A stretch of 9,356 nucleotides of DNA from an uncultured Ruminococcus sp. (GTDB lineage: Bacteria > Bacillota > Clostridia > Oscillospirales > CAG-272), in the NCBI GenBank assembly GCA_902773455.1, contig CACYEW010000025.1, forward strand, positions 1-9,356. Direction: 5' to 3'. The notes under the pieces are model-generated. The model was given only the letters and a program-made list of their open reading frames with translations, searched no databases and had not been told where the DNA came from. Position numbers and translations under genes: made by a program. Below, one piece after another: positions 1 to 8,176 of the stretch (its first letter is position 1; the number at the start of each line of letters is the position of its first letter).

Positions 1-2543
1 CGACGTCCGGCAACGTTTACATAAACGGAACGCCGTTTTCGTCGCTTTCCGAGCGTCGGCTCGACGATTACCGCAACACATACGTCGGTTTCGTTTTTCA
101 GAATTTCAACATCATCGAAACGAAAACCGTATACGAAAACGTCGAACTCGCTCTGAAGCTTCAGAACGGCGCGGTCAATTACGACAAGATCGACGAAGCG
201 TTATCGGCGGTCGGTCTTGCCGGACTCGGTTACAGAAAGCCGACCGAATTGTCCGGCGGTCAGAGGCAGAGGGTGGCGATCGCGAGAGCTCTCGTCAAGG
301 ATCCCGACGTTCTGCTCGCCGACGAACCGACCGGTTCGCTCGACTCGGTGACGGGCGACGATCTTTTCGCGTCGCTCAAAAAGATCAGCAAGAGAAAGCT
401 CGTGATACTCGTCACGCACGACAACGAAACGGCGTACAAATACGGCGACCGGATAATTTTCATGAAAGACGGCGAGATCACCGGCGATATCGACAGAACG
501 AAGGGCGATACCGACGAGAATACGAAGTTCATAAGAGACAACGTCATGCTCGTCAAATCCGGCCATACTCTGAGCCTTGAGGAAGCCGAAAGCACGCTCG
601 ACGAAAACGAAGACAATTATCTGACCTTCGAGACCGATAAGCAGCACGTCGCGCTCGCTTATCCCGATACGGTCGACGCGCTCGACGAGGGATATCTGCC
701 CGGCAATTTCTCTCCTCACGAAGAAAAAAAGCCGGATAAAATCCCGCCGCTCCGGCTGAAGCATGCGAATATGAATTTCAAAAACTGCTTCGGTCAGGCG
801 TACGCGAATATAATAAAGCGCAGGACCCGGTTTATCGTTATGATACTCGTCGCGGTATTCTGCGTTACCATGTTCGATTCGGGCATAGCTCTTTCCGGCA
901 TAAAGCCCGACAAGATAGTTAAAGAGACGGCTGAAAAGTATTACGCCGATCTGTTTATCGCGGAGCCGCAGCGCTATTATTATTACGGCGACTACTCTCA
1001 GAAAACGGCCGCGACGCTTGAAAAAGATCTTTCCGGGTTCAATCCGGGCAGGTTCTACTCCGGCGCTTATATCAGCGCCGCCGTGTGCAACGACACCGCG
1101 TTGACAAAAGAAAATCAGTATAACTCCGTTCCGCTGTCGGAATTGAACGGCTTTGCTGAATTTGCCGATTTTCAAGCATCCGGCTTTCGCGTTTTATACG
1201 GCTCTTTTCCCGAAAAGGAAAGCGAAATAATGATAACGGATTATCTTGCAAACGCTTTCGTCAGCTGCGGCATCGTGACGGATATCGACAAAGAGATGGT
1301 GCTTTTCTACCCGAGATCCGCAGACGAGCTTGTCGGCAAAGCGCTTTATATCAGGTATCAGACGACCGCGGTGCCGTTTACGATAGCGGGCGTTGCGGAG
1401 ACGAATTACGATAAGATAAACGGTATATCGAACGTAACGTCGCTGCTCGGCGCGTATCAGGTGGACGTTTCCGCGCCTTATAAGATCGTACTTGTGAAAA
1501 GCGGGTTCAAAAAATACCTTTTCGACAGCCTTAAATACGGCATTTCGGAGAACGATTGCAGCATGAGCGTCGAAAACGGGTATTTCAGCGCAAACGAATC
1601 GGTCTGGTGTTCGCTTTCGCAGTACAGACAGTACGATTACAAATTCCTTTATACGGCGCCGGGATTCGATAAGAATTCCTCAGACCTTGCCGAAAACGAA
1701 ATAGTGATATCGGTACAGTGCGCTCTCGATCTCTGTTACCTTCTGACCGGTTCGTACGAGCTGACGGACGAGTATTACAACACGATCAACACCGCCCCCG
1801 TAGTCGATAAGATCGTAAATACGATCGGTCAGAACGTATCGCTCTCTTTTTCCTCCGACAGGCGGAATACGGGCGGCGAATTCAGAACTTTTCACCTCGC
1901 GGCGATCGTTTCCGACGAAATAATCGAGCAGCTCGGCAGCTACAACGCGTCGTGCATCATGGCAAACGAAGAAACGGTCAGGAATATTGCGGAAGCGGGC
2001 TTCACTTACTCCGCTCTGCTCGTTAAAGCCGGTCCGCAGGAAGCGGGCGCTCTTGCGAAAAAGGTCGACGAGCTCGGCATCGATATGAGCTGCGCCCTGT
2101 TCTCGGGCCTTTCCGATACGATGGACAATCTGCGCGAGGTGAGCACGGTATTCTTCGTGTTTTCCGGCATCAACGCCGTTCTGCTTCTGATAATCGTCAT
2201 CAATTTCGTATCGCTGAACGTCAAGGAAAGAACGAAGGAGATCGGTATAATGCGCGCTCTCGGCACGAGCAGCGGCGTAACGCTCCGCATCTTCTATATA
2301 GAGCTTCTTATCATCGACGTGATAACTCTCGTCATATCGACCGCTTCGGCTGTCGCGGTGACGGAGGCGCTCGACGGTCTGTTCCGTCTGTTCTCGCTCG
2401 GAAAGATCAGGTTCGTGACGTTTACGTTCACCGATTTCATAATATCGGCGGTCGTGTTCACGCTTTTCCTCATCATCGTCGCTTACCCGATACTGCGCCG
2501 CCTCGGCAAAAAACAGCCGATCGACGTTATAAGGTCGATTTAA
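1..2543 (+). CDS. ABC transporter ATP-binding/permease fusion (MacB/FtsX-like), 5' partial
   Basis: The protein couples ATP hydrolysis to movement of, or mechanical work on, an unidentified substrate at the cytoplasmic membrane. The reading frame is open from base 3, giving 846 visible residues; the start and Walker A lie left of the window. Visible ATPase motifs are the Q-loop Gln (codon 99-101), the LSGGQ signature (249-263), Walker B VLLAD with catalytic Glu (324-326), the SLD D-loop and the H-loop His (417-419). DEPTGSLDS is typical of the LolD/MacB/FtsE class. A charged linker follows, then one TM helix (about 829-897), an extracytoplasmic domain of roughly 415 residues, and three C-terminal helices (about 2146-2217, 2293-2358, 2431-2496). 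The FtsX hallmark KERTKEIGIMRALG sits between TM2 and TM3. This is MacB-like topology, not the 10-TM BceB type. The TTG at 249 is the Leu of LSGGQ, not a start. The extracytoplasmic domain contains several Cys and gives no hint of substrate. It is probably co-translated with the next gene. Confidence 0.9.
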   Translation, partial: TSGNVYINGTPFSSLSERRLDDYRNTYVGFVFQNFNIIETKTVYENVELALKLQNGAVNYDKIDEALSAVGLAGLGYRKPTELSGGQRQRVAIARALVKDPDVLLADEPTGSLDSVTGDDLFASLKKISKRKLVILVTHDNETAYKYGDRIIFMKDGEITGDIDRTKGDTDENTKFIRDNVMLVKSGHTLSLEEAESTLDENEDNYLTFETDKQHVALAYPDTVDALDEGYLPGNFSPHEEKKPDKIPPLRLKHANMNFKNCFGQAYANIIKRRTRFIVMILVAVFCVTMFDSGIALSGIKPDKIVKETAEKYYADLFIAEPQRYYYYGDYSQKTAATLEKDLSGFNPGRFYSGAYISAAVCNDTALTKENQYNSVPLSELNGFAEFADFQASGFRVLYGSFPEKESEIMITDYLANAFVSCGIVTDIDKEMVLFYPRSADELVGKALYIRYQTTAVPFTIAGVAETNYDKINGISNVTSLLGAYQVDVSAPYKIVLVKSGFKKYLFDSLKYGISENDCSMSVENGYFSANESVWCSLSQYRQYDYKFLYTAPGFDKNSSDLAENEIVISVQCALDLCYLLTGSYELTDEYYNTINTAPVVDKIVNTIGQNVSLSFSSDRRNTGGEFRTFHLAAIVSDEIIEQLGSYNASCIMANEETVRNIAEAGFTYSALLVKAGPQEAGALAKKVDELGIDMSCALFSGLSDTMDNLREVSTVFFVFSGINAVLLLIIVINFVSLNVKERTKEIGIMRALGTSSGVTLRIFYIELLIIDVITLVISTASAVAVTEALDGLFRLFSLGKIRFVTFTFTDFIISAVVFTLFLIIVAYPILRRLGKKQPIDVIRSI

Positions 2544-2548
2544 GGAGG
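2542..2548 (+). promoter_or_regulatory. Strong Shine-Dalgarno overlapping upstream stop
   Basis: AAGGAGG starts inside the TAA stop (2541-2543) of the preceding ABC gene and lies 7 bases before the ATG at 2556. The near-perfect anti-16S match fixes the start of the second ABC gene. The overlap with the stop implies that terminating ribosomes can re-initiate, coupling synthesis of the two transporters. Confidence 0.9.
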
Positions 2549-2555
2549 TCCCTTC

Positions 2556-5240
2556 ATGCTTCAGTTAAAGAATATATCAAAAACGTACAGAACGAAAAGC
2601 GGCGCCACCCACAGAGCGCTCAACAACGTTTCTCTGCGCTTCGGCGAAAAGGGGCTCGTTTTCATCGTCGGCAGATCCGGCGGCGGCAAATCGACGCTGC
2701 TCAACATGATCGCGGCGCTCGACAAACCCGATTCGGGCGAGATGCTCTTATACGGCAACAGTTTTTCCGCATTCACCAAATCCGATTACGATTCTTACAG
2801 AAACACGTTCATCGGCGTTATCTTTCAGGAATACAACCTTTTGAAAACTCTGACGGTGCGCGAGAATATTTCGCTCGCTCTCGGTCTGCAGCATAACGAA
2901 TCGGATGAAAAAGTCGAAGCGGTGATAAAAAAGCTCGGTTTGGATGAGCTTGCCGAAAGAAAGCCGAACGACATATCGGGCGGTCAGTCGCAGAGAGTCG
3001 CGATAGCGAGAGCCGTGGTAAAGGATCCGAAGATAATCGTTGCGGACGAACCGACCGGCAACCTCGATTCAAAGACCGGCCACGAGATGTTCGAGATCTT
3101 CAAGGAGCTTTCAAAAGACCGCCTCGTGATAATAGTCACCCACGACAGAGACATAGCCGACGAAATGGGAGACCGCGTTATCGAGATACTCGACGGGCGC
3201 GTACATAAAGACGTCGTAAGGACAAGCGAGCCGTACGAATCCGCCGTCGACGTTGTCGGCGACAGACTCATACGCGTACCGAAGGGCAAAAAGCTCGACG
3301 AACGCAGTCTCGGGGAGATAAACCGCATAATCGGCTTATCCGATAAAGACACGTATATAATAAACGAGCACGACACGCAGAAGGTCAAATCGATGAACCT
3401 TCACGTCAAAAACGCGGTCGAGATCGAACAGCACGATACCTCCGTATATTATTACCCGTACCGCGCCGAACCGGTCGAGGCAAGGCAGATATCGATGATA
3501 AAATCGAAAATGCCGCTCAAAACGGGGCTCAAGCTTTCGCTTTCGATGCTGAAATACAAGAAGTTCCGCCTCGTTATTACCGTTTTGATGACGGTCATCT
3601 CGCTTTTGTTATCGGCGGTCATCGCCTCGTTTCAGTCATATCACGTATCGCGTTCCGTGACGAAAACGATAGTAAAAGATAAAATCGGCTTCGGAGCGGT
3701 TACGAAAACGGCGGAATATCTTTCCGACACGGTGTTTACCGACGAAGACGTAAACGATATTTCCGCTTATACCGATACGGCGGTGAAGGTGCATACCGGT
3801 CAGTTCCTGCCGGTGATCGAGAACAAAGACGGCAGAACGCCGACGGAAGCCGAAAAAAAGACTTCTCCGTTCGCCGAGTCTCATAACGGTCTTACCGAGG
3901 TACCCGCGCTGTTCGAGAGCTTTTACGGTATCGCCGAGACCGGTTCGCCCGAAACGCTCGGGCTGCAGCTCAAATACGGAAAAATGCCGGAGGATTATAA
4001 CGGAGTTGTGATATCCGAAACGGCGGCGACGTATTTCTGCGATAAACTGCTTTATTACCCGGTAACGGAGATAAGCGGTCTGATAGGTAAAAAGATCATC
4101 GTATGCGACAGGGAGATGACAATCACCGGCATAATATCGTCCGACATGGAAAGATACGAGCGCATAGTGCAGATCTGCATCAACTCCGGAGTAAATCTTT
4201 TCAATCAGTTCTTTGACGTGTCCGGCGGTATATTGACCGATTATCTTTACGATCTTGAAAACAAGGACGGTCTGCTTTACGTCAAGCCCGGTTTTGTCGA
4301 AGAATTTGCAAAAACGGGACACGCGCTCGGTTATCTCACGTTTACCGACGGAATCCGCGAATCGGTCGACGTGATGATAAGAAGCAAAAACGCTTCTCCC
4401 ACGGTCGTGCGTGAATTTGAATCGGGCAAGGGCGGTATATATATCGACCGCGCCGTTTACCGCGCGCTTTTCGGAGACGATACTTTCATGACCGAGACGG
4501 TGGAAAAATTCAACGAAGGCGGATATTCCACGTCTCTTACGCACAAAAACGCGTTTAAGGTTTACGGAACGCTTACGAGCGCGGTTTACGGCAAAACGAA
4601 GATCGCCGCCGTGGTCGAGGGTATAGATCAGTCGATCTACGTTGACGAGAAAGACTGCCGCAAATTTATGGAGGACGAGATAAGCCCTCGCAAGCTGATA
4701 GTTAAATTCGGGCAGAACGAAAGATCCGTATCGGCTCTGATATCGGCGCTTGACGGCAAAAACGCTTCGGTATACGCGCCGTTTGTCAGCGAGTACGACG
4801 ATTTCGCTTCAAAACTCAAGACCGCTTCGGAGCATCTCACGAGGCTTTTGATCCTTATGGCGGCGGTGTCGGCTCTGCTGCTTTATCTGTTCATATCCGC
4901 CACGGTCAAAATCGAGGGCAGAAATATCGGAATTCTGCGCGGAATGGGCGCGAGAGGGGTGGACACGTTCAAAGCGTTCGGCATAGAAGGTCTCATCATA
5001 ACGGTGATTTCGCTTGTCATAACGGTTATACTTCTGTTCATATTCTTCCCCGTGCTGAACGCCATGGTTTCGGCTGATTACGCGTTTTCATTCTTCGCTT
5101 TCGTGCTTACGCCGTACGTAATACCCGCGCTGATAATCACTTCTCTTCTGATCACGGCAGTCGCCGTCACGGTGCCTCTGCTGCGCCTCGTCAGCCTGAT
5201 GCCCGTGGACACGATGAACAAAAACGAAAATCAAAGATAA
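2556..5240 (+). CDS. ABC transporter ATP-binding/permease fusion (MacB/FtsX-like), complete
   Basis: This is a complete 894-residue half-transporter, a paralogue of the preceding gene in the same order of domains. ATPase residues 1 to about 220 contain Walker A GRSGGGKST (39-47), Q-loop Q91, signature ISGGQ (140-144, Ile in place of the usual Leu), Walker B IIVAD with catalytic E165, D-loop NLD (169-171) and H-loop H196, so it should hydrolyse ATP. A linker of about 115 residues leads to TM1 (about 339-358). An extracytoplasmic domain of some 400 residues follows, then TM2 (764-783), TM3 (812-832) and TM4 (850-872). The FtsX-type segment EGRNIGILRGMGARG (787-801) lies between TM2 and TM3. The start is set by the SD at 2542-2548. 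MacB-type proteins work as dimers, so pairing with the upstream protein is plausible but inferred. Substrate is unknown; peptide or lipoprotein export, antimicrobial resistance and FtsX-like cell-wall control are all possible. A terminator follows its stop by 5 bases. Confidence 0.92.
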   Translation: MLQLKNISKTYRTKSGATHRALNNVSLRFGEKGLVFIVGRSGGGKSTLLNMIAALDKPDSGEMLLYGNSFSAFTKSDYDSYRNTFIGVIFQEYNLLKTLTVRENISLALGLQHNESDEKVEAVIKKLGLDELAERKPNDISGGQSQRVAIARAVVKDPKIIVADEPTGNLDSKTGHEMFEIFKELSKDRLVIIVTHDRDIADEMGDRVIEILDGRVHKDVVRTSEPYESAVDVVGDRLIRVPKGKKLDERSLGEINRIIGLSDKDTYIINEHDTQKVKSMNLHVKNAVEIEQHDTSVYYYPYRAEPVEARQISMIKSKMPLKTGLKLSLSMLKYKKFRLVITVLMTVISLLLSAVIASFQSYHVSRSVTKTIVKDKIGFGAVTKTAEYLSDTVFTDEDVNDISAYTDTAVKVHTGQFLPVIENKDGRTPTEAEKKTSPFAESHNGLTEVPALFESFYGIAETGSPETLGLQLKYGKMPEDYNGVVISETAATYFCDKLLYYPVTEISGLIGKKIIVCDREMTITGIISSDMERYERIVQICINSGVNLFNQFFDVSGGILTDYLYDLENKDGLLYVKPGFVEEFAKTGHALGYLTFTDGIRESVDVMIRSKNASPTVVREFESGKGGIYIDRAVYRALFGDDTFMTETVEKFNEGGYSTSLTHKNAFKVYGTLTSAVYGKTKIAAVVEGIDQSIYVDEKDCRKFMEDEISPRKLIVKFGQNERSVSALISALDGKNASVYAPFVSEYDDFASKLKTASEHLTRLLILMAAVSALLLYLFISATVKIEGRNIGILRGMGARGVDTFKAFGIEGLIITVISLVITVILLFIFFPVLNAMVSADYAFSFFAFVLTPYVIPALIITSLLITAVAVTVPLLRLVSLMPVDTMNKNENQR

Positions 5241-5245
5241 AACAA

Positions 5246-5272
5246 AAAACGGATCGCCCGGCGATCCGTTTT
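5246..5272. terminator. Bidirectional intrinsic terminator between convergent operons
   Basis: A perfect 12-bp inverted repeat (5246-5257 with 5261-5272, AAAACGGATCGC and its complement) closes a 3-base loop (CCG). On the plus strand the stem ends in TTTT and continues GATTTT. On the minus strand it ends in TTTT and continues TTGTTTTA. It begins 5 bases after the ABC gene stop and lies 45 bases past the stop of the minus-strand lyase gene, so it can terminate both. The remaining bases to 5317 hold nothing recognisable. Confidence 0.9.
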
Positions 5273-5317
5273 GATTTTCATGACGTTATTACTTGCGCCG
5301 CATTCGTCTTCTTTTCG

Positions 5318-6460
5318 TTATAAAGCTTTCACAGCCCGGGCGAATCTGTCAAGCCCGTCGTAAAGAACGCTTCTCGGGCAGGCGAGGTTCATCCTGACGA
5401 AGCCGTCGCCGGGAGCGCCGTACGAAAGACCGGAGTTCATATAAAGACCCGTTTTTTCTCTTATTATCTTTGAAACGTCGGCTCCGCGAACGCCGGTATC
5501 GATCCATAACAGATACGTTGCGTCGCCTTTAATCGCTTTCGCTCCGGCTGCGTTTACCGCCTCTTCCGCGATGCGCCTGTTTTCGAAAACGTATTCGCAC
5601 ATCCGGTCTGCCCATTCGCCGCAGTATTTATAGGCGGCGACGGCGGCGGGTTCGGCAAAGGCGTTTACTTCGTCGCAGCCGTTTTCGCTCATTTTTTCGC
5701 GCACTTTATCAAAAAGCGATTTATCCGGAACGTATACGGCGGCGGTATGAAGTCCCGCGAGATTGAACGTCTTCGTCGGCGCGATACACATTATGCAGTT
5801 GCCGGCGCATTCTTCCGATACGGAGCAGAACGGCGTATATTTCATACCGGGGCGCGTTATATCGCAGTGTATCTCGTCGGATATGACCGTAACGCCGTGT
5901 GATTTGCATAACGAACCGATCTTTTTAAGCGTTTCTTTATCCCATATTTTGCCGACGGGGTTGTGAGGATTGCAGAGTATGAGCACCTTTACAGCCGGAT
6001 CGGAAAGCTTTTTTTCGAGATCTTCGAAGTCGACCGAATACGCGCCGTTTTCATATCTCAGCGGATTTTCGACGAGACGGCAGCCGTTACGCTTTATGCA
6101 GTTGAAAAACGCGTTGTAAACGGGAGTCATCAGAACGACTCCGTCGCCTTTTCCGGTCAGCGCGCCTATCGCCGCGGTTATGGACAGTACGACGCCGGAG
6201 CAGAACGCGAGGCGGCTTTTATCCATTATGAAGCCGTAACGTTCGCGCCATCTGTCGGCGTACGCCGAATACCATTCATCCGTAACGGAGGTATATCCGA
6301 AAACGCCGTGTTTCAATCTTTCGTCGAGAGCCTTCAGTATTTCGGGAGCCGATCTGAAATCCATATCAGCCACCCACATCGGAAGCTCGTCTTCACCGAC
6401 GTTCCACTTGATATCGCCGTATTTTCTTCTGTTTATAACGGTATCGAAATCGTATTCCAT
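5318..6460 (-). CDS. MalY/PatB-family PLP-dependent C-S lyase / aminotransferase
   Basis: This is a fold-type I PLP enzyme of 380 residues, close to the usual 390 of MalY/PatB proteins. Relatives cleave the C-S bond of cystathionine or cysteine to give pyruvate, ammonia and a thiol or sulfide; some act as aminotransferases. Family marks in order are MWVADMDF (28-35), SGV (88-90) in the cofactor loop, Tyr115, the NPHNPVG loop (164-170), Asp195 in SDEIHCDI (PLP ring nitrogen), the Schiff-base Lys230 in TKTFNLAG, and Arg356 in RMN, the likely substrate carboxylate ligand. It has no signal peptide, so it is cytoplasmic. The ATG is chosen because GGAG (6467-6470) sits 6 bases upstream, right after the previous gene's stop; the intergenic gap is 12 bases. 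It is the last gene of the sufC operon. It is not a SufS/NifS cysteine desulfurase. Sulfide supply to the Fe-S scaffold is my inference from position. Whether it is a lyase or a transaminase cannot be decided from sequence. Confidence 0.87.
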   Translation of the reverse strand: MEYDFDTVINRRKYGDIKWNVGEDELPMWVADMDFRSAPEILKALDERLKHGVFGYTSVTDEWYSAYADRWRERYGFIMDKSRLAFCSGVVLSITAAIGALTGKGDGVVLMTPVYNAFFNCIKRNGCRLVENPLRYENGAYSVDFEDLEKKLSDPAVKVLILCNPHNPVGKIWDKETLKKIGSLCKSHGVTVISDEIHCDITRPGMKYTPFCSVSEECAGNCIMCIAPTKTFNLAGLHTAAVYVPDKSLFDKVREKMSENGCDEVNAFAEPAAVAAYKYCGEWADRMCEYVFENRRIAEEAVNAAGAKAIKGDATYLLWIDTGVRGADVSKIIREKTGLYMNSGLSYGAPGDGFVRMNLACPRSVLYDGLDRFARAVKAL

Positions 6461-6472
6461 ATTGATCTCCGT

Positions 6473-7399
6473 TTACTGCAAAAATCCGTTTATGATCTGT
6501 TCTTCCGCTTCGTTCTCGGTCAGCCCGAGCGTCATCAGCTTGATTATCTGTTCGCCCGCGATCTTGCCGATAGCCGCCTCGTGCACGAGCTCTGCGTCGA
6601 TACAGTTGGCTTCGAGTCCCGGCACGGCGAGTATCCTGCCGTTATCCATTATTATGGAATCGCATTCGGTATGACCGTGGCAGGCGGCGCTGCCGATTAT
6701 CTTCGCGTCGAATTTCTGATACGAGTCGTCTCTTGCGACCGAGCGCGATACGACGTCGGCGTTCGAATTTTTGCCGTTCAGCTCGACCGAATAAACGCTG
6801 ATCGCGTTTTGTTTTCCGTGAGTCATGAGCCTTTCGCGGACTATGAGCTTTGCGTTCTCGTCGAGCACGGCTTTGGTGGTGCGTTCGGTATCGTCCACGC
6901 CTTTGATCTGCACCATCTCCATCTCGACGGTGCTTCCCTTCTCCTGATAGACCTCGGTAACGGGGTTGAGGATGCGTTTGCCGGCTCCCTCGCCCGAGCC
7001 GTAATGCTTTTCGACGTATTTGATCTTTGCGTTTTTGCCGACGAAAAAGCGGTGTACGCCGTCGTGCTGAGAATCCTGATTGCCGCAGTTGTCTATACCG
7101 CAGCCGGCTACGATAACGACGTCGCAGTCGTCGCCGACGTAAAAGTCGTTGTAAACGACTTCTTTGAGTCCGCTTTCGGTCATAACTACGGGTATATGGA
7201 CGCTTTCGTTTTTCGTACCGGGTTTAATATATATCTCAAGTCCGCTGACCGCCGTTTTCGGCACTATTTCGATATGCTCGGTCGACTGTCTCCCGGCTGA
7301 GACGCCGTTCGCTCTGATATTGTACGCTCCTTCGGGGACGCTGTGAAGATCGGCGACTTCAACGAGCAGTCTTTTTTGTATCTCGTCAAGCTTCTGCAT
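6473..7399 (-). CDS. SufB/SufD-family Fe-S cluster assembly scaffold (SmsB-like)
   Basis: This 308-residue SufBD-domain protein is much shorter than E. coli SufB (about 495), matching the compact form found with SufC in many Clostridia and archaea (SMS type). It should bind SufC and build or carry Fe-S clusters in the cytoplasm. The middle is the repetitive beta-helix typical of the family. Candidate metal or sulfur ligands are Cys100 and Cys105 with His112 and His116 (GCGIDNCG, then QHDGVH), Cys240/His241/His243/Cys246 (CHGHTEC), Cys266, and the pair His273-Glu274 in VHEAAIGKI. The last aligns by eye with the HEATTSKI segment of E. coli SufB. The C-terminus (EAEEQIINGF) matches the family ending. 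The ATG is supported by AAAGGAG (7407-7413) 7 bases upstream, inside the end of sufC; only 2 bases separate the genes. The SufBD assignment is firm; the SMS subtype is from remembered family traits. Confidence 0.88.
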   Translation of the reverse strand: MQKLDEIQKRLLVEVADLHSVPEGAYNIRANGVSAGRQSTEHIEIVPKTAVSGLEIYIKPGTKNESVHIPVVMTESGLKEVVYNDFYVGDDCDVVIVAGCGIDNCGNQDSQHDGVHRFFVGKNAKIKYVEKHYGSGEGAGKRILNPVTEVYQEKGSTVEMEMVQIKGVDDTERTTKAVLDENAKLIVRERLMTHGKQNAISVYSVELNGKNSNADVVSRSVARDDSYQKFDAKIIGSAACHGHTECDSIIMDNGRILAVPGLEANCIDAELVHEAAIGKIAGEQIIKLMTLGLTENEAEEQIINGFLQ

Positions 7400-7401
7400 T
7401 G

Positions 7402-8142
7402 TCAGTCTCCTTTCTTCTCCGCGGCGCGGCAGTTGACAAGAGCCGCCGACGTGCCGGTTATTTCGGGCAGTATATCTTCTTTTCTTCCCTGCCTGTCTAT
7501 CGTACCGTCTTTTATGACTATAATCTCGTCCGCTATCTCAAGTATGCGCTCCTGGTGCGAGATTATGAGTATCGAGCTGTCTTTGATCGTTCTGCGCATT
7601 CTCGTAAAAGCTTCGATGAGATTCTGAAAGCTCCAGAGATCTATGCCCGCCTCCGGCTCGTCGAAGATCGAGAGCAGCGGATTTCTCGCGAGCACGGTTG
7701 CGATCTCGATACGCTTCAGCTCGCCGCCCGAAAGGCTCGAATCTATATCTCTGCCGATATAATCTCCCGCGCATAAGCCGACCTCGGACAGATACGCGCA
7801 CGCTCCCGCCGTCGACAGGCGCCTGCCCGACGCGATACGCAGAAGGTCGATGACTTTTATGCCTTTGAATCTCACCGGCTGCTGAAACGCGAAAGCGATG
7901 CCGAGCTTCGCCCTCTCGGTTATGGTTTTATCCGTTATGTCTTCTCCGTTGAATAGTATTTTGCCGCCGGTCGATTTTTCGATACCCATTATGAGCTTCG
8001 CGGTGGTGGATTTGCCGCCGCCGTTCGGTCCGGTTATAACGACCAGGCTGCTCTTCGGCACGGTCAGGTCTACGTGTTTAATTATGTCTTTGTTCTGTCC
8101 GTTCACCGTTACGGAAAACGACAGGTCTTTCAATTCAAGCAT
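7402..8142 (-). CDS. sufC: SufC Fe-S assembly ATPase
   Basis: This is the soluble ABC-type ATPase of the SUF/SMS Fe-S machinery, 246 residues and normal for SufC (about 250). It lacks membrane segments; its partner is the adjacent SufBD protein, whose conformation it drives by ATP-dependent dimerisation. Motifs are Walker A GPNGGGKST (38-46), the Q-loop with FQQP (86-89), signature LSGGE (137-141) followed by KRIEIA, Walker B SIFDEPEAGID (Asp161, catalytic Glu162) and H-loop His196 in ISHQERIL. The FQQP loop, SGGELKR and EPEAGID are SufC traits that set it apart from transport ATPases. It is the first gene of a three-gene operon. A modest AAAGGG (8150-8155) lies 7 bases before the ATG, and a TATAAT box lies about 35 bases upstream. 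No sufS, sufU or sufE is present in the window. Confidence 0.93.
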   Translation of the reverse strand: MLELKDLSFSVTVNGQNKDIIKHVDLTVPKSSLVVITGPNGGGKSTTAKLIMGIEKSTGGKILFNGEDITDKTITERAKLGIAFAFQQPVRFKGIKVIDLLRIASGRRLSTAGACAYLSEVGLCAGDYIGRDIDSSLSGGELKRIEIATVLARNPLLSIFDEPEAGIDLWSFQNLIEAFTRMRRTIKDSSILIISHQERILEIADEIIVIKDGTIDRQGRKEDILPEITGTSAALVNCRAAEKKGD

Positions 8143-8176
8143 TATACTGCCCTTTCGTCAAAATTTATCATTTTAT

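Noticed and set aside
249..251. TTG as the start of the first ABC gene.
   Set aside because: It encodes the Leu of the LSGGQ signature, and the frame continues upstream through the Q-loop to base 3, so the gene is cut by the window edge.
201..1175. Long minus-strand open frame (324 codons) opposite the first ABC gene; similar ones at 3636-4544 (minus) and 8595-9305 (plus).
   Set aside because: All three are codon-register shadows of well-supported genes, explained by avoidance of TTA, CTA and TCA. Their translations are Arg/Val/Phe-rich without motifs.
1..5240. The transporter pair as a BceAB-type antimicrobial peptide module.
   Set aside because: Bce systems have a separate ATPase and a 10-TM permease. 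Here each ATPase is fused to a 4-TM MacB-like permease.
5318..6460. The PLP enzyme as a SufS-type cysteine desulfurase.
   Set aside because: It carries the MalY/PatB motifs MWVADMDF, NPHNPVG and TKTFNLAG. The SufS/NifS Lys context (S-x-H-K) and the C-terminal catalytic Cys loop are not present.
5963..7300. A 445-codon plus-strand open frame opposite the lyase and SufBD genes.
   Set aside because: It is in exact codon register with both minus-strand genes, so its stops could only come from sense TTA, CTA or TCA codons, which these genes rarely use. It crosses a gene boundary, and its translation shows no domain.
8141..8161. TTGACG and TATAAT on the minus strand over the sufC start as a promoter.
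   Set aside because: The spacer is only 9 bases, and the TATAAT overlaps the ATG, leaving no room for a ribosome binding site in the transcript.
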